Shown: positions 43,467 to 53,337 of the stretch, in pieces
Layout of the letters: each line of letters starts with the position of its first letter
How positions within the stretch are numbered: position 1 is the first letter of the stretch
From: an uncultured Prevotella sp.
GTDB lineage: Bacteria > Bacteroidota > Bacteroidia > Bacteroidales > Bacteroidaceae
Assembly: GCA_947170725.1 (NCBI GenBank)
Contig: CAMVUM010000003.1
Location: 88,904 to 152,903 of the forward strand
DNA length: 64,000 nucleotides
Reading direction: 5' to 3'
Program-made: the position numbers and the translations under genes
The notes under the pieces: model-generated
The model's input: only the letters and a program-made list of their open reading frames with translations
Databases searched by the model: none
What the model was told of the DNA's origin: nothing

Positions 43467-44282
43467 TTACCGTATCACCGTGCCATGTTTTCCGTCGATG
43501 GCGGTGGCTTTAGTGATGATGACACGGGACACTCCGGCATCGATGGCGGCCAGAGCGTTCTCTATCTTCGGAAGCATTCCGCCGCTGACCACTCCTTCCG
43601 AGCGCAGGCGCAGGAAAGAATCATGGGTTATCTCCGGAATCAGGGTGGAGTCATCGTCGGGGTCGGCCATCACGCCAGGCTTCTCGAAGCTGTATATCAG
43701 CGTCACGTCATAATACGGAGCGAGCGCTTTTGCCGTCTCCGCAGCTATTGTGTCGGCGTTCGTGTTGAGCATATTGCCATTGCCATCGTGCGTCAGGGGA
43801 GCCATCACGGGCGTCACCCCGGCCTCTATCAGCCGTGAGAGAGCCTCGCCGTCAGCCTTTTCCACGTCGCCCACAAAGCCGAAATCGACACCGTCTTTCA
43901 GCGGCCGGCGGTGGCTGCGGATGACGTCCATATCGGCTCCGGTGAGTCCGAGGGCACTGACGCCCACCGACTGAAGCCGTGCCACGATGTTCTTGTTGAC
44001 CAGTCCGCCGTAGACCATGGTTACGACTTCGAGCATGTCACGGTCCGTAATGCGCCGTCCGCCGACCATCCGGCTCTCTATTCCAAGCCGCGAGGCTACC
44101 TGTGTAGCCCGGCGTCCGCCTCCGTGGACGAGCACCTTACGTCCTTCTATGGCGCTGAAATCGGCCAGCAGCTGTGTCAGCTGCGCCTCATCCTCAACGA
44201 CGGCGCCGCCCACTTTGACTACCGTTATCGGTTGTCTGTCATGTTTTGCCGCATCCGGCATGATTGATATGTTGTCTGACAT
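43467..44282 (-). CDS. argB: Acetylglutamate kinase ArgB
   Basis: ArgB phosphorylates N-acetylglutamate (or N-succinylornithine-route analogues in this phylum) in arginine synthesis. The 271-residue protein shows VVKVGGAVVED, LVHGGGRRATQVASRLGI, GGRRITDRDMLEVV, the NADT segment and VSGGMLPKIENAL. It ends at a terminator hairpin. The upstream neighbour on the same strand is the arginine decarboxylase gene, after an inverted repeat. Confidence 0.94.
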   Translation of the reverse strand: MSDNISIMPDAAKHDRQPITVVKVGGAVVEDEAQLTQLLADFSAIEGRKVLVHGGGRRATQVASRLGIESRMVGGRRITDRDMLEVVTMVYGGLVNKNIVARLQSVGVSALGLTGADMDVIRSHRRPLKDGVDFGFVGDVEKADGEALSRLIEAGVTPVMAPLTHDGNGNMLNTNADTIAAETAKALAPYYDVTLIYSFEKPGVMADPDDDSTLIPEITHDSFLRLRSEGVVSGGMLPKIENALAAIDAGVSRVIITKATAIDGKHGTVIR

Positions 44283-44341
44283 AATCTGAAGAGATATTGT
44301 TTTTTATTATTTGATGGGTCTTGATGATTGGTTAATATATT

Positions 44342-44425
44342 TGCGAAGGCCGCAAAGACGCAAAGATACTGTTTCGGATTTGTTCGTTCCGTCGTAAAAA
44401 TATCTTTGCGCCTTTGCGGACCTTA
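44342..44425. repeat. Inverted repeat between speA and argB
   Basis: AAGGCCGCAAAGACGCAAAG (44347-44366) can pair with CTTTGCGCCTTTGCGGACCTT (44405-44425) with one or two mismatches. Words like CGCAAAGACGCAAAG also occur near 8295-8345, so it may be a dispersed repeat as well as a terminator for speA. Confidence 0.6.
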
Positions 44426-44509
44426 CGTTCTCATATAATATATTAACTCTGTATCGGAATGTTTTCACATGAGGACAATGGTGTCTGTTGCAGTTTCCAT
44501 TTATCCCGT

Positions 44510-46402
44510 TTATTCCAGATATGTATATCCGTAGAGTCCGGAACGGTAGTTGCTGAGGAATTCCTTTCCTTCCTCAAGCGTTATCTTGCCCAGCTTGACG
44601 CTCTTGGCAACCCACACCTCCAGCTGGCGCACCAGTTTCTTCGGGTCATACTGAACATAGTCGAGCACCTCGGCCACTGTCTCACCGTCGATTATCTGGT
44701 CTATATGATAGTGGCCGTCCTGAACGCTGATGTGAACGGCGTTGGTATCGCCGAAGAGATTGTGCATGTCGCCAAGTATCTCCTGATAGGCTCCGACGAG
44801 GAATACGCCGAGATAGTAAGGCTCGTTCTTGCGCAACGTATGTACCGGCAGGACATGTGAATTGTTGCGGTTGGTCACGAAATTGGCTATCTTGCCGTCG
44901 CTGTCGCACGTGATGTCCTGCAGCGTAGCATTGCGCGTGGGGCGTTCGCCAAGCCTCTGGATGGGCATGATGGGGAACAGCTGGTCTATGGCCCACGAGT
45001 CGGGAAGCGACTGGAAGAGCGAGAAATTACAGAAATACTTGTCTGCAAGGAGCTTGTCGAGGCTCATCAGTTCTTCCGGAGTGTGTTTGAGGTGTTTCGC
45101 GAGGATGTTTATCTCGCGGCAGACGCTCCAGTACATGCTCTCTATCTCGGCTCTCGTTCGCAGGTCGACGATGCCATGGCTGAACAGGTCAAGCGCCTCC
45201 TCGCGTATCTGCTGCGCATCGTGCCAGTCCTCCAGCATGGTCCGCGGGTTCAGGTTGTCCCATATATCATAAAGGTCCTTGACCAGTTGGTGGCTGTCGT
45301 CCGACGGCTCAAACTCCTCCGCCATCTGCGGCACGGCGGCCGTTTCAAGAACGTCGATGACCAGCACAGAGTGGTGGGCGGTCAGCGAGCGTCCGCTTTC
45401 GGTGATGATATTCGGATGGGGCAGTCCGTTCTTGTCGGCCGCATCCACAAAGGTGTATATACAGTCATTGCCATACTCCTGTATGGAATAGTTGACGGAG
45501 CTTTCGCTGCTGGGCGAGCGCGTGCCGTCATAATCGACACCGAGTCCGCCACCGCAGTCTACGAAGTCGACGTTATAACCCATCTTGTGCAGTTGTGTGT
45601 AGAACTGTGCGGCCTCTCGCAGCGCGGCCTGTATGCGCCGTATATTGGTTATCTGACTGCCTATATGGAAATGAATCAGTCTCAGACAGTTGCGCATTCC
45701 CTTACGTTCGAGCATGTCGAGCGCTTCAAGCAGCTCACTGCTGTTGAGTCCGAATTTGCTTGCGTCTCCACCGCTCTCCTCCCATTTTCCGCTTCCGGAG
45801 GCAGCAAGTTTGATACGGATTCCGAGATTTGGGGTGACGTTGAGTTTCTTGGCCACCCGGGCTATTATTTCCAGTTCGTTGAGCTTCTCTACGACGATGA
45901 AGATGCGCTTTCCCATCTTCTGTGCCAGCAGAGCCAGCTCTATGTAGCTTTGGTCCTTGTAGCCGTTGCAGACAATGATGGAGTCGCTCTGACACTGTAC
46001 GGCAATCACGGCGTGAAGCTCCGGCTTCGAGCCTGCCTCCAGGCCGAGGTTGAACTTGCGTCCGTGGGAGATTATCTCTTCCACTACGGGCTGCATCTGG
46101 TTGGCTTTTATGGGGTAGATTATGAAGTGCTCGGCCTTATAGCCGTACTCCTCCGCCGCACGTTTGAAACAGCAGTTTGACTTTTCTATGCGATTGTCGA
46201 GGATATCGGGGAAGCGCAGCAGCACGGGGCTCGTGACATCACGCAGCGCCAGCTCGTCCATAACTTCACGCAGGTCAATCTGCGTTTCGTCCTTGCATGG
46301 TGTGACATAGACATCGCCGCTGTCGTTGATGCCAAAGTAGGAAGTGCCCCAACCATTGATGTTGTAGAGCTCCTTCGAGTCTTCGATAGTCCACTTTTTC
46401 AT
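44510..46402 (-). CDS. speA: Biosynthetic arginine decarboxylase SpeA
   Basis: SpeA makes agmatine from arginine with PLP, the first step to putrescine. The 630-residue protein has the PLP lysine in IYPIKANQMQPVV (about residue 99), a TIM-barrel half with IRIKLAASGSGKW and LIHFHIGSQI, DCGGGLGVDYDG, and the C-terminal beta domain with LVGAYQEILGDMHNLFGDTNA. Length is as in the family. It belongs to the minus-strand group topA-aroK-speA-argB. Confidence 0.96.
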   Translation of the reverse strand: MKKWTIEDSKELYNINGWGTSYFGINDSGDVYVTPCKDETQIDLREVMDELALRDVTSPVLLRFPDILDNRIEKSNCCFKRAAEEYGYKAEHFIIYPIKANQMQPVVEEIISHGRKFNLGLEAGSKPELHAVIAVQCQSDSIIVCNGYKDQSYIELALLAQKMGKRIFIVVEKLNELEIIARVAKKLNVTPNLGIRIKLAASGSGKWEESGGDASKFGLNSSELLEALDMLERKGMRNCLRLIHFHIGSQITNIRRIQAALREAAQFYTQLHKMGYNVDFVDCGGGLGVDYDGTRSPSSESSVNYSIQEYGNDCIYTFVDAADKNGLPHPNIITESGRSLTAHHSVLVIDVLETAAVPQMAEEFEPSDDSHQLVKDLYDIWDNLNPRTMLEDWHDAQQIREEALDLFSHGIVDLRTRAEIESMYWSVCREINILAKHLKHTPEELMSLDKLLADKYFCNFSLFQSLPDSWAIDQLFPIMPIQRLGERPTRNATLQDITCDSDGKIANFVTNRNNSHVLPVHTLRKNEPYYLGVFLVGAYQEILGDMHNLFGDTNAVHISVQDGHYHIDQIIDGETVAEVLDYVQYDPKKLVRQLEVWVAKSVKLGKITLEEGKEFLSNYRSGLYGYTYLE

Positions 46403-46528
46403 TCAGTCTTTCTTTTTTTAAGGGAGTTTGAAGGATTTAGATGATTAGGAATAGGAATAGAAAGAGGGAGAAAAGCCGCACGGCCCTGCTATCGCATGGC
46501 CGGCGGGCGGTTCTTCTGCCTCCTGAAA

Positions 46529-47056
46529 TCATATATCAAGTAGTTCCCGGAGTCTTTCCACAGAGATTTTTATCTTTTCGTAGTTGTCCATCAGGCTCAC
46601 GTCCAGTGTGTGGCGGGCTTTGGCGTAGAACGGTTCGCGCCGTTCCAGCTGTTCTGTTATGAACGCGACGAGTTCTTCCTTCGACTTGCCTTTCAGCAAC
46701 GGGCGTTCCGTCTTGCCCACGAGCAAATGGCGGTAGAGCACGTCGGTATCGGCCTTGAGATAGACCACGTCGCCCTGAGCGTTCATATAATCCATATTGT
46801 CGAAGAAGCACGGTGTTCCGCCACCACAGCTGATGACCACGTTTTCAAACTCCGCCACCTCATGGAGCATGTTGTATTCAATTTTCCGGAAGCCGTCTTC
46901 GCCTTTCTCGGCGAATATCTGCGGCACGGTCTTGTGCTGACGGCTTTCTATATACCAGTCCAGATCGTAGAACTGGAGTCCCAGTTCCCTTGCCAGCGCC
47001 TTGCCGACAGTGGTTTTTCCGGCGCCCATATAGCCTACGATGATTATTCTCTGCAT
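46529..47056 (-). CDS. aroK: Shikimate kinase AroK
   Basis: The enzyme phosphorylates shikimate in aromatic amino acid synthesis. From the ATG at 47056 it has 175 residues: MQRIIIVGYMGAGKTTVGKAL with the P-loop, FYDLDWYIE with the shikimate-binding Asp, FRKIEYNML, and SCGGGTPCF. The ATG at 47056 is chosen because the family begins there; longer frames run into the topA gap. It follows topA after 38 bp. Confidence 0.95.
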   Translation of the reverse strand: MQRIIIVGYMGAGKTTVGKALARELGLQFYDLDWYIESRQHKTVPQIFAEKGEDGFRKIEYNMLHEVAEFENVVISCGGGTPCFFDNMDYMNAQGDVVYLKADTDVLYRHLLVGKTERPLLKGKSKEELVAFITEQLERREPFYAKARHTLDVSLMDNYEKIKISVERLRELLDI

Positions 47057-47094
47057 GTCATTGGAGAAGTTGTCGGAAGGATATTCCGGAGTTC

Positions 47095-49527
47095 TTATTT
47101 CTTCTTTACCGGTGCGGCCTTGACGATTTCCATACACTCTTCAAATGTCAGGTCGGCCGCACGCTCGTGCATGTTTTTCGGCAGACGATAGTTCTTTCCG
47201 CCGTATGCGATGTATGGACCATAGCGGCCGTTGAGCACTTCCATCCCGGGGTCTTCGTCAAACACTTTTATGTGGCGCTGATCCTCCTGCTGACGTTTTT
47301 TCTCTATCAGTCCGATGGCCGTTTCGAGCGTTACCGTCATGGGGTCTTCACCCTTGGGGAGCGAGACATACTTGCGGTTGTGGAGCACGTAAGGTCCGAA
47401 GCGGCCGGCACCTATGACGACTTTCATGCCTTCATATTCGCCTATCTCGCGTGGAAGGCGGAACAGTTCGAGGGCCTCCTCCAGCGTGATTGTCTCCATG
47501 CTCTTGTCCGAGGGCAGCTGTGCGAAACGCGGTTTCTCCTCTTCGTCAGCCGACCCAATCTGAACGACAGGACCATAGCGGCCTATCTTCACGAAGACCG
47601 GACGTCCGCTGCCGGGCTCGTTGCCGAGCTGACGCTCACCGGCCTTATGTTCCGAACGAGTGTTGATGGTCTTCTCGACGGTAGGTCCGAAGTCGCGATA
47701 GAAGTCTTTCATCATGTCGGTCCATTTCTCTCCGCCTTCGGCTATTTCATCGAAACGGTGTTCCACTTTCGCCGTGAAGTTGTAGTCCATTATGCCGGGG
47801 AAATACTTCATCAGGAAGTCATTGACCACGATTCCGATGTCCGTCGGCAGAAGTTTGCCTTTGTCGCTACCAGCCATCTCGTGACGTATCTTCTGGGTTA
47901 TCAACTTTCCCTTGAGCGTATCGACGGTATATTCGCGTTCCTCGCCTTTCCGGTCGCCCTTGTGGACATAGTCGCGCTGCTGTATCGTGCTGATTGTCGG
48001 GGCATAGGTGGAAGGACGTCCGATGCCAAGTTCCTCAAGTTTGTGGACGAGACTGGCCTCGGTATATCGTGACGGCCCCTGACTGTAACGTTCGGTGGCC
48101 GTTATCTCACGCCGGGTCAGCTCCTGTCCCTTGTGCATGGGCGGCAACAGGCGTGCGGAGTCGTCATCCGACGTCTGGTCGTCGTCGCCGTCAGACTCAC
48201 GGTAGACTTTCAGGAAGCCGTCGAATGTGACAACTTCGCCGGTAGCGAGGAAGGTGTGGCCCACCTCTGTCCCCCCGATAGAGGATGAAGTGCCGGAAAC
48301 GCCATCCGCATCGGACGGAGACGGATTTGAAGAAGCCGTCACCCCTTCACCCCCCATTGGAAGGACAGAGGCGGGTTCTCCGTTTATCCCTATGACGACC
48401 GTCGTCTTCTCTATCTCCGCGTCAGCCATCTGGCTTGCGGCAGTGCGCTTCCATATCAGGTCATAGAGGCGCTTTTCCTGGGCCGTGCCCTCTATGGTGG
48501 TTGCGCTCATGTATGTAGGGCGTATGGCTTCGTGGGCCTCCTGCGCTCCTTTCGAGTTGGTCTGATACTGTCGCGGCCGGCTGTATTGCTCACCCCACGT
48601 GCCTACAATCTCTTCTTTCGACGCTGCGAGACACAGTGAAGAGAGATTTACCGAGTCCGTACGCATGTACGTAATCCGTCCGCTTTCATAAAGATGCTGT
48701 GCGACCATCATTGTCTGACTGACGGTGAATCCCAGCTTCCGGGCGGCTTCCTGCTGTAACGTAGACGTTGTGAACGGCGGAGCGGGCGTGCGGCGAAGCG
48801 GTTTCTTCGTTATGGAGTCGATGGTGAACGTGGCGTCTTTACATCTTTCGAGGAATGCCGTAACCTCTTCGTGAGTCTTGAATCGTGTGGAAAGTTCGGC
48901 CTTGACCTCGGTTGCGGAGCCGTCAGGATTGGTCAGTGCGAATATGCCGTTCACGCGATAGTAGGTCTCGCTGCGGAATTCTTTTATCTCGCGCTCGCGC
49001 TCGACAATGAGACGCACGGCTACGCTCTGAACGCGACCGGCCGAAAGAGCCGGCTTGACCTTGCGCCAGAGCACGGGCGAGAGCTTGAAGCCCACGATGC
49101 GGTCCAGAACGCGGCGCGCCTGCTGCGCGTTGACAAGGTTCATGTCAAGCCGCCGCGGGTTCTTGATGGCTTCGAGAATGGCAGGTCGCGTAATCTCGTG
49201 GAACACAATACGATTGGTCTTGGCCTCATCCAGACCGAGCACTTCACAAAGGTGCCACGATATGGCTTCTCCCTCGCGGTCCTCATCGGACGCCAGCCAG
49301 ACCTTTTCCGCCTTCTTGGCGTTGGCCTTAAGGTCACGCACAAGCTTTTCCTTCTCCTCTGGTATCTCGTAGTCGGGTTCCAAAGTATCCATATCTACGC
49401 TTAGCTCCTTCTTCTTCAGGTCGCGTATGTGGCCGTAGCTGGACATCACCTTGTAGTCCTCACCCAAAAACTTCTCTATCGTCTTGGCCTTGGCCGGTGA
49501 CTCGACTATCACTAAATTCTTCTGCAT
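47095..49527 (-). CDS. topA: DNA topoisomerase I TopA, with an in-frame insertion
   Basis: TopA relaxes negative supercoils. The 810-residue protein starts MQKNLVIVESPAKAKTIEKF with the Toprim glutamate, then SSYGHIRDL, DEDREGEAISWHL, and the active tyrosine region GRITYMRTDS. C-terminal repeats such as GRYGPVVQIG and GRFGPYVL replace the zinc fingers of E. coli. Residues about 385-423 (VLPMGGEGVTASSNPSPSDA and following) form a Gly/Ser-rich insert not expected in TopA, encoded by the element at 48260-48375. It breaks a surface region between VIGINGEP and ATGEVVTFDG, so the enzyme should remain active. A -7 box TACTTTTG lies on the minus strand at 49555-49562. Confidence 0.95.
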   Translation of the reverse strand: MQKNLVIVESPAKAKTIEKFLGEDYKVMSSYGHIRDLKKKELSVDMDTLEPDYEIPEEKEKLVRDLKANAKKAEKVWLASDEDREGEAISWHLCEVLGLDEAKTNRIVFHEITRPAILEAIKNPRRLDMNLVNAQQARRVLDRIVGFKLSPVLWRKVKPALSAGRVQSVAVRLIVEREREIKEFRSETYYRVNGIFALTNPDGSATEVKAELSTRFKTHEEVTAFLERCKDATFTIDSITKKPLRRTPAPPFTTSTLQQEAARKLGFTVSQTMMVAQHLYESGRITYMRTDSVNLSSLCLAASKEEIVGTWGEQYSRPRQYQTNSKGAQEAHEAIRPTYMSATTIEGTAQEKRLYDLIWKRTAASQMADAEIEKTTVVIGINGEPASVLPMGGEGVTASSNPSPSDADGVSGTSSSIGGTEVGHTFLATGEVVTFDGFLKVYRESDGDDDQTSDDDSARLLPPMHKGQELTRREITATERYSQGPSRYTEASLVHKLEELGIGRPSTYAPTISTIQQRDYVHKGDRKGEEREYTVDTLKGKLITQKIRHEMAGSDKGKLLPTDIGIVVNDFLMKYFPGIMDYNFTAKVEHRFDEIAEGGEKWTDMMKDFYRDFGPTVEKTINTRSEHKAGERQLGNEPGSGRPVFVKIGRYGPVVQIGSADEEEKPRFAQLPSDKSMETITLEEALELFRLPREIGEYEGMKVVIGAGRFGPYVLHNRKYVSLPKGEDPMTVTLETAIGLIEKKRQQEDQRHIKVFDEDPGMEVLNGRYGPYIAYGGKNYRLPKNMHERAADLTFEECMEIVKAAPVKKK
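48260..48375. mobile_element. MITE-like element inserted in frame in topA
   Basis: The segment is bounded by inverted ends: CCCACCTCTGTCCCCCC (48260-48276) and its counterpart GGAAGGACAGAGGCGGG (48359-48375), matching at 14 of 17 positions. It has no own coding capacity and is translated as part of TopA. Part of it (48338-48368) resembles a sequence inside rsmH (6790-6820) in inverse orientation. I infer a small non-autonomous mobile or palindromic repeat; a target duplication was not identified. Confidence 0.65.
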
Positions 49528-49743
49528 AATCGATATATTTACTTCTTTGGGGTGCAAAAGTAAGCAAAACTTTTTCCACCACATTATATATAAAGCAAAA
49601 TTTCTACTTTTTTAATGATTCCCCTCAAACAGCCGGTCATTCAACAGCTCCACGCCCTATTCCGCAATGGATTTATCGCCACAAAACAAGGCGTATGAGC
49701 CAACGATTTTATCGGGCCGGCGCGATATTTCAAATTTTTTTAT

Positions 49744-49751
49744 TACTTTTG
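49744..49751 (+). promoter_or_regulatory. Putative -7 box of the LruC lipoprotein gene
   Basis: TACTTTTG lies 63 bp before the start codon, in the 287-bp divergent gap with topA. The rest of that gap holds no gene. Confidence 0.5.
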
Positions 49752-49814
49752 CAGGGTACATAATCCCGGCGCGCTCCACGGAGTCAAAGCGCTGTCAACA
49801 CTACTAATAGAGTC

Positions 49815-52187
49815 ATGTTCAAAGACACTAAAACAATCGTATGGGCCGCACTGCTTGTAGCTGCGGTGACCGCATGCAAACCGAAAGACTATTTTGACCC
49901 TGACGCCTACAAGGAAATCATAAGCAAGGCCTTTCCCGTAAACGGAGTCGACCCGCAACATCAGTGGAATCTCATGCGAACCGTCACGGCACGCGTCACG
50001 GTCAACTGGTTCTATCCGGGCAACTATCGCGTGGACATCTATGCCAACGACCCCATGTCGGCCACGCCTGCACTCATAATGGGCGGAGGAACGGTGGCCG
50101 ACGGCGGAACGCTGACCACGCCACTGTCATGTCCGGCAGGAGGTTTGGAGACGGTTTTCGTTGCCCTGACCGACCCGCATGGACACCGCACGGTCAAGAC
50201 GGCAAAAATCACCGGGACAACCGTTGACTGCCGGTTAGACAAAGGCACAGACGGACAGGAAGAATCACTGTCCGGCTATAGTGTCACGACAATGCCCCAC
50301 CCCGACATCTCGTCCATGACAACAGGAGCAACCGAGGTTGGAACCGACGGCAACAGCAGCGGGAAAATGACCATCAGCGGAACGACGACAGTATGGATAG
50401 CCGCACTGGAAACAGAACCGGAAACCTCGCTCTGCGTCAGCGGGACATGGACTCTGGAACGCAATCAGACCATTGGACCGGGCGCGACGGTCGTAGTAAC
50501 GTCCGGAGGACGAATCGTAATACCCTCTGGAACAACCCTCACAGCAGCCCCACGCACGGAGACAGCGCCATCCGGACGCATCATCGTCATGCCGGGAGCG
50601 TCAATTGAAGGCGACGGGATTGTTGCCGGCAACGACGGTGCTGCGGCCGGAACCATGCCGGCGATATATAACGGAGGCGAAATCAGCATATCGGTATTGA
50701 CACTCGGCGGAGCTACCGTCTACAACGCGGACGGAGCCACGCTTTCCGCCACAGAAATCACTGCCGCGGCGGACGGTTCCCGACTCGTCAACCACGGACT
50801 CGCGAAGGCCTCAAGAGCCGGACAGGCAGGACTGGGGGCAATGGCACAGCGCGTTTGTCTCGCACTGGAAAACGCATGTCGTGTCAGTATCGGCGGCCGG
50901 CTCACGCTGGGAGCGACATCACGCATAGCCCGCGGAGCCTACGTGGGCTGCGGCTCGCTCGAGCTAACCGGAACAGCCAACGGCGGCAACATGCTGTTCC
51001 TCGGGCCGGACGCCTGCATCAGAAGCAACGGACGGACGGACATCTCCCACTTCGGCATCATGGGTCCGACCGTCGGCAGCTATGCCTTTGTAGAAACAGG
51101 AGAAATAGGAACAATCATGATGACTTCTTCTGTGAGAGAAGAATATATCAGAGGACGTGTCAATCTCGTATATCCGCAGGGAACGGCCAACGGCAGTTCG
51201 CTATATAATATGTGTAATGGAAATGCTTCCGGAAACAACATATTCTGGAGCGAAGCGGAAAAGAGCGTCGTCACATCGGCCTCGCCTGCCTACACCCGTG
51301 AGGCAGACGACTGTTCTGAAGGATTCACCAGCCTGCCCGACAGCCCTGTCAGCGAGGAGGACTATGGCATCCGCTATCTCTTTGAAGACAATTTCCCACA
51401 GGAAGGTGACTACGATTTCAATGATCTCGTGCTTACCGTAGCACCGCGCGTTGACGGCCGCGACGTGACACTGCGCGTCACGCTCAATGCCGTAGGCTCC
51501 ACCAAACAGATGGCAGCGGCCATAAGGGTCAGAGGCGTCAGCCGGAACGAGGTGACGGCAGCGGCCATGGAAGGCGATTTTGACTTCAACAACGGCAAGC
51601 CCTTATCCTCCTACATGATCATCGACTCGCACGACATGCTGCTCCCGGACGACAAAAACCTGACCGGCGACCTTGTAATCAATCTCTTCAGCGATGCCCA
51701 CTGGGCATTGTCACACTCGATGGAAAGCAACGGAAACATACGGCGGTGGCTCTACAACACGGTCGACATGTCAGACAACGGCCGACGGCCTGACTGCGAA
51801 GACGTGCCTCCCGTGACCGTAACCTACCGTCTCACACTCGCCTCACCCGAAACCGCGGCACGTTTTGTGGCCGACAACCTTGACGCTTTCGTCATCGAAA
51901 GCGCTAACGGCCTTTTCTTCGAAGTACACACACACGCCTACAAACTTGAACAGGTTATCTACCGATATATCAAGGACCCGGCCAGCTATGCCGACAGCTA
52001 CGTATGGGCACTACAAGTCCCCTCGCCCACACGGTGGCCGCTGGAGGGAATAACAATCGGTTCAAACCGTGGAGGCGTGTTCAGCGGTGCATATCAGATG
52101 CCTGGACAGTCGTTCTGCGAATGGGCCATATCACGCAGGAAAGCCCTCAACTGGTGGATGTATCCCACGGAAAAGATGGTCAAATGA
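49815..52187 (+). CDS. LruC-domain (DUF4842) lipoprotein
   Basis: The 790-residue protein has a lipoprotein signal (MFKDTKTIVWAALLVAAVTAC, lipobox VTAC with Cys21). The middle (about 150-450) is a Thr/Gly/Ala-rich region with repeat-like TVVVTSGGRIVIPSGTTL stretches suggesting a beta-solenoid. The end carries YLFEDNFPQEGDYDFNDLVL, the LruC signature, and the DUF4842 domain. Such surface or periplasmic proteins are common in Bacteroidales; the ligand is unknown. An ECF sigma factor gene follows after 105 bp on the same strand. Confidence 0.85.
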   Translation: MFKDTKTIVWAALLVAAVTACKPKDYFDPDAYKEIISKAFPVNGVDPQHQWNLMRTVTARVTVNWFYPGNYRVDIYANDPMSATPALIMGGGTVADGGTLTTPLSCPAGGLETVFVALTDPHGHRTVKTAKITGTTVDCRLDKGTDGQEESLSGYSVTTMPHPDISSMTTGATEVGTDGNSSGKMTISGTTTVWIAALETEPETSLCVSGTWTLERNQTIGPGATVVVTSGGRIVIPSGTTLTAAPRTETAPSGRIIVMPGASIEGDGIVAGNDGAAAGTMPAIYNGGEISISVLTLGGATVYNADGATLSATEITAAADGSRLVNHGLAKASRAGQAGLGAMAQRVCLALENACRVSIGGRLTLGATSRIARGAYVGCGSLELTGTANGGNMLFLGPDACIRSNGRTDISHFGIMGPTVGSYAFVETGEIGTIMMTSSVREEYIRGRVNLVYPQGTANGSSLYNMCNGNASGNNIFWSEAEKSVVTSASPAYTREADDCSEGFTSLPDSPVSEEDYGIRYLFEDNFPQEGDYDFNDLVLTVAPRVDGRDVTLRVTLNAVGSTKQMAAAIRVRGVSRNEVTAAAMEGDFDFNNGKPLSSYMIIDSHDMLLPDDKNLTGDLVINLFSDAHWALSHSMESNGNIRRWLYNTVDMSDNGRRPDCEDVPPVTVTYRLTLASPETAARFVADNLDAFVIESANGLFFEVHTHAYKLEQVIYRYIKDPASYADSYVWALQVPSPTRWPLEGITIGSNRGGVFSGAYQMPGQSFCEWAISRRKALNWWMYPTEKMVK

Positions 52188-52292
52188 CGGTCCCGGAAAC
52201 ACCACGGGCATAAACCGGAGTCCGCTTTAACGCTTTTTAACCACCATTGCTGTAACATCTGCCATTCCTGAATCGTCTTGTTTATAGAGAGG

Positions 52293-52820
52293 ATGAAAAA
52301 AATCAGTTTTCGGGACGATGTGCTGCCGCTGAAGAATGAACTCTTCCGGCTCGCACTCCGCATTACTCTCGATAAGGCGGAGGCGGAAGACATTGTGCAG
52401 GAAACCATGATAAAAGTCTGGAACAGGCGCGAGGATCTGGCCGGAATTGATTCCGTCGAGGCTTTCTGCCTGACCATCTGCCGGAACCTGGCGCTGGACA
52501 AAATCAAAACAGCCGCACGACGGACGGCCCTACGCTCGGCAGAAACAACCGAAGCAGAAACAACACCAGACAGTTCCTACATGGCCAACCCGGCCGAACA
52601 GGCCGAACTGAAAGACCGGGTAAGGCTCATCAGAGACATAATAGGCTCTCTGCCCGAGAAACAACGGTGCGTAATGCAACTGCGGGACTTCGAGGGGAAA
52701 AGCTATAAGGAGATAGCCGCAGTACTCGCTATAAGCGAAGAACAGGTGAAAGTGAACATCTTCAGAGCAAGACAAGCCATCAGGCAAAAATTCATTGAAA
52801 CAGAGAATTATGGACTATAA
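52293..52820 (+). CDS. ECF-type RNA polymerase sigma factor
   Basis: The 175-residue protein has region 2 (FRLALRITLDKAEAEDIVQETMIKVWNR) and region 4 (LPEKQRCVMQLRDFEGKSYKEIAAVLAISEEQVKVNIFRAR), separated by a variable linker. It is a group IV sigma. The ATG at 52293 is used. Its end overlaps the next gene by 11 bp, so the next protein is a candidate anti-sigma factor. Confidence 0.93.
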   Translation: MKKISFRDDVLPLKNELFRLALRITLDKAEAEDIVQETMIKVWNRREDLAGIDSVEAFCLTICRNLALDKIKTAARRTALRSAETTEAETTPDSSYMANPAEQAELKDRVRLIRDIIGSLPEKQRCVMQLRDFEGKSYKEIAAVLAISEEQVKVNIFRARQAIRQKFIETENYGL

Positions 52821-53337
52821 GTACATCGAACAACTCATGGAACGCTACTGGCTGGGCACCACCACGCTGGAAGAAGAGCAGATTCTGCACGCTTTCTTCC
52901 GGCAGAAGGATATCCCCGCCAGCCTACTAAGGTTCCGCGACGTCTTCATCTGTATGGACCGGATGAAAGACGAGGAGGCATTGGGAGATGACTTTGATGC
53001 CCGCATACTCGCCATGACATCCGACAAACAGCCCGTCAAAGCCCGCACCATCACAATGAGGCGCCGGCTGATGCCACTGTTCAAGGCCGCCGCCGTGGTA
53101 GGCATCGTAGTTACGCTGGGAAATGCCGCACAGATGTCGTTCAGGCAGGACGGTTACACAGACACCGATGAAATCAATTACACGGGATACGAAGACACTT
53201 TCAGCGACCCGTCCATGGCGTACGACAAGGTCCACAACGCCCTCGAGCTGGTATCCGAAGGCATAAGCAGCGCACAAAGGCCCGATTCAGCCACCGCGGC
53301 AATGACCTTGCAGAATGATTCTATAGGACTGAAATAA
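52810..53337 (+). CDS. Membrane protein coupled to the sigma factor, probable anti-sigma factor
   Basis: The 175-residue protein begins MDYKYIEQLMERYWLGTTTLEEEQILHAFF, a helical zinc-free anti-sigma-like N-terminus. One membrane helix lies at about 92-108 (PLFKAAAVVGIVVTLGN), followed by a periplasmic tail. The layout and the 11-bp overlap with the sigma gene suggest that it holds the sigma factor at the membrane. I see no canonical anti-sigma motif, so this stays inference from position and topology. Confidence 0.7.
   Translation: MDYKYIEQLMERYWLGTTTLEEEQILHAFFRQKDIPASLLRFRDVFICMDRMKDEEALGDDFDARILAMTSDKQPVKARTITMRRRLMPLFKAAAVVGIVVTLGNAAQMSFRQDGYTDTDEINYTGYEDTFSDPSMAYDKVHNALELVSEGISSAQRPDSATAAMTLQNDSIGLK

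Noticed and set aside
47095..49527. Intein or group II intron in topA
   Set aside because: The insert is about 116 bp, has no intein motifs or intron structure, and is bounded by inverted ends.
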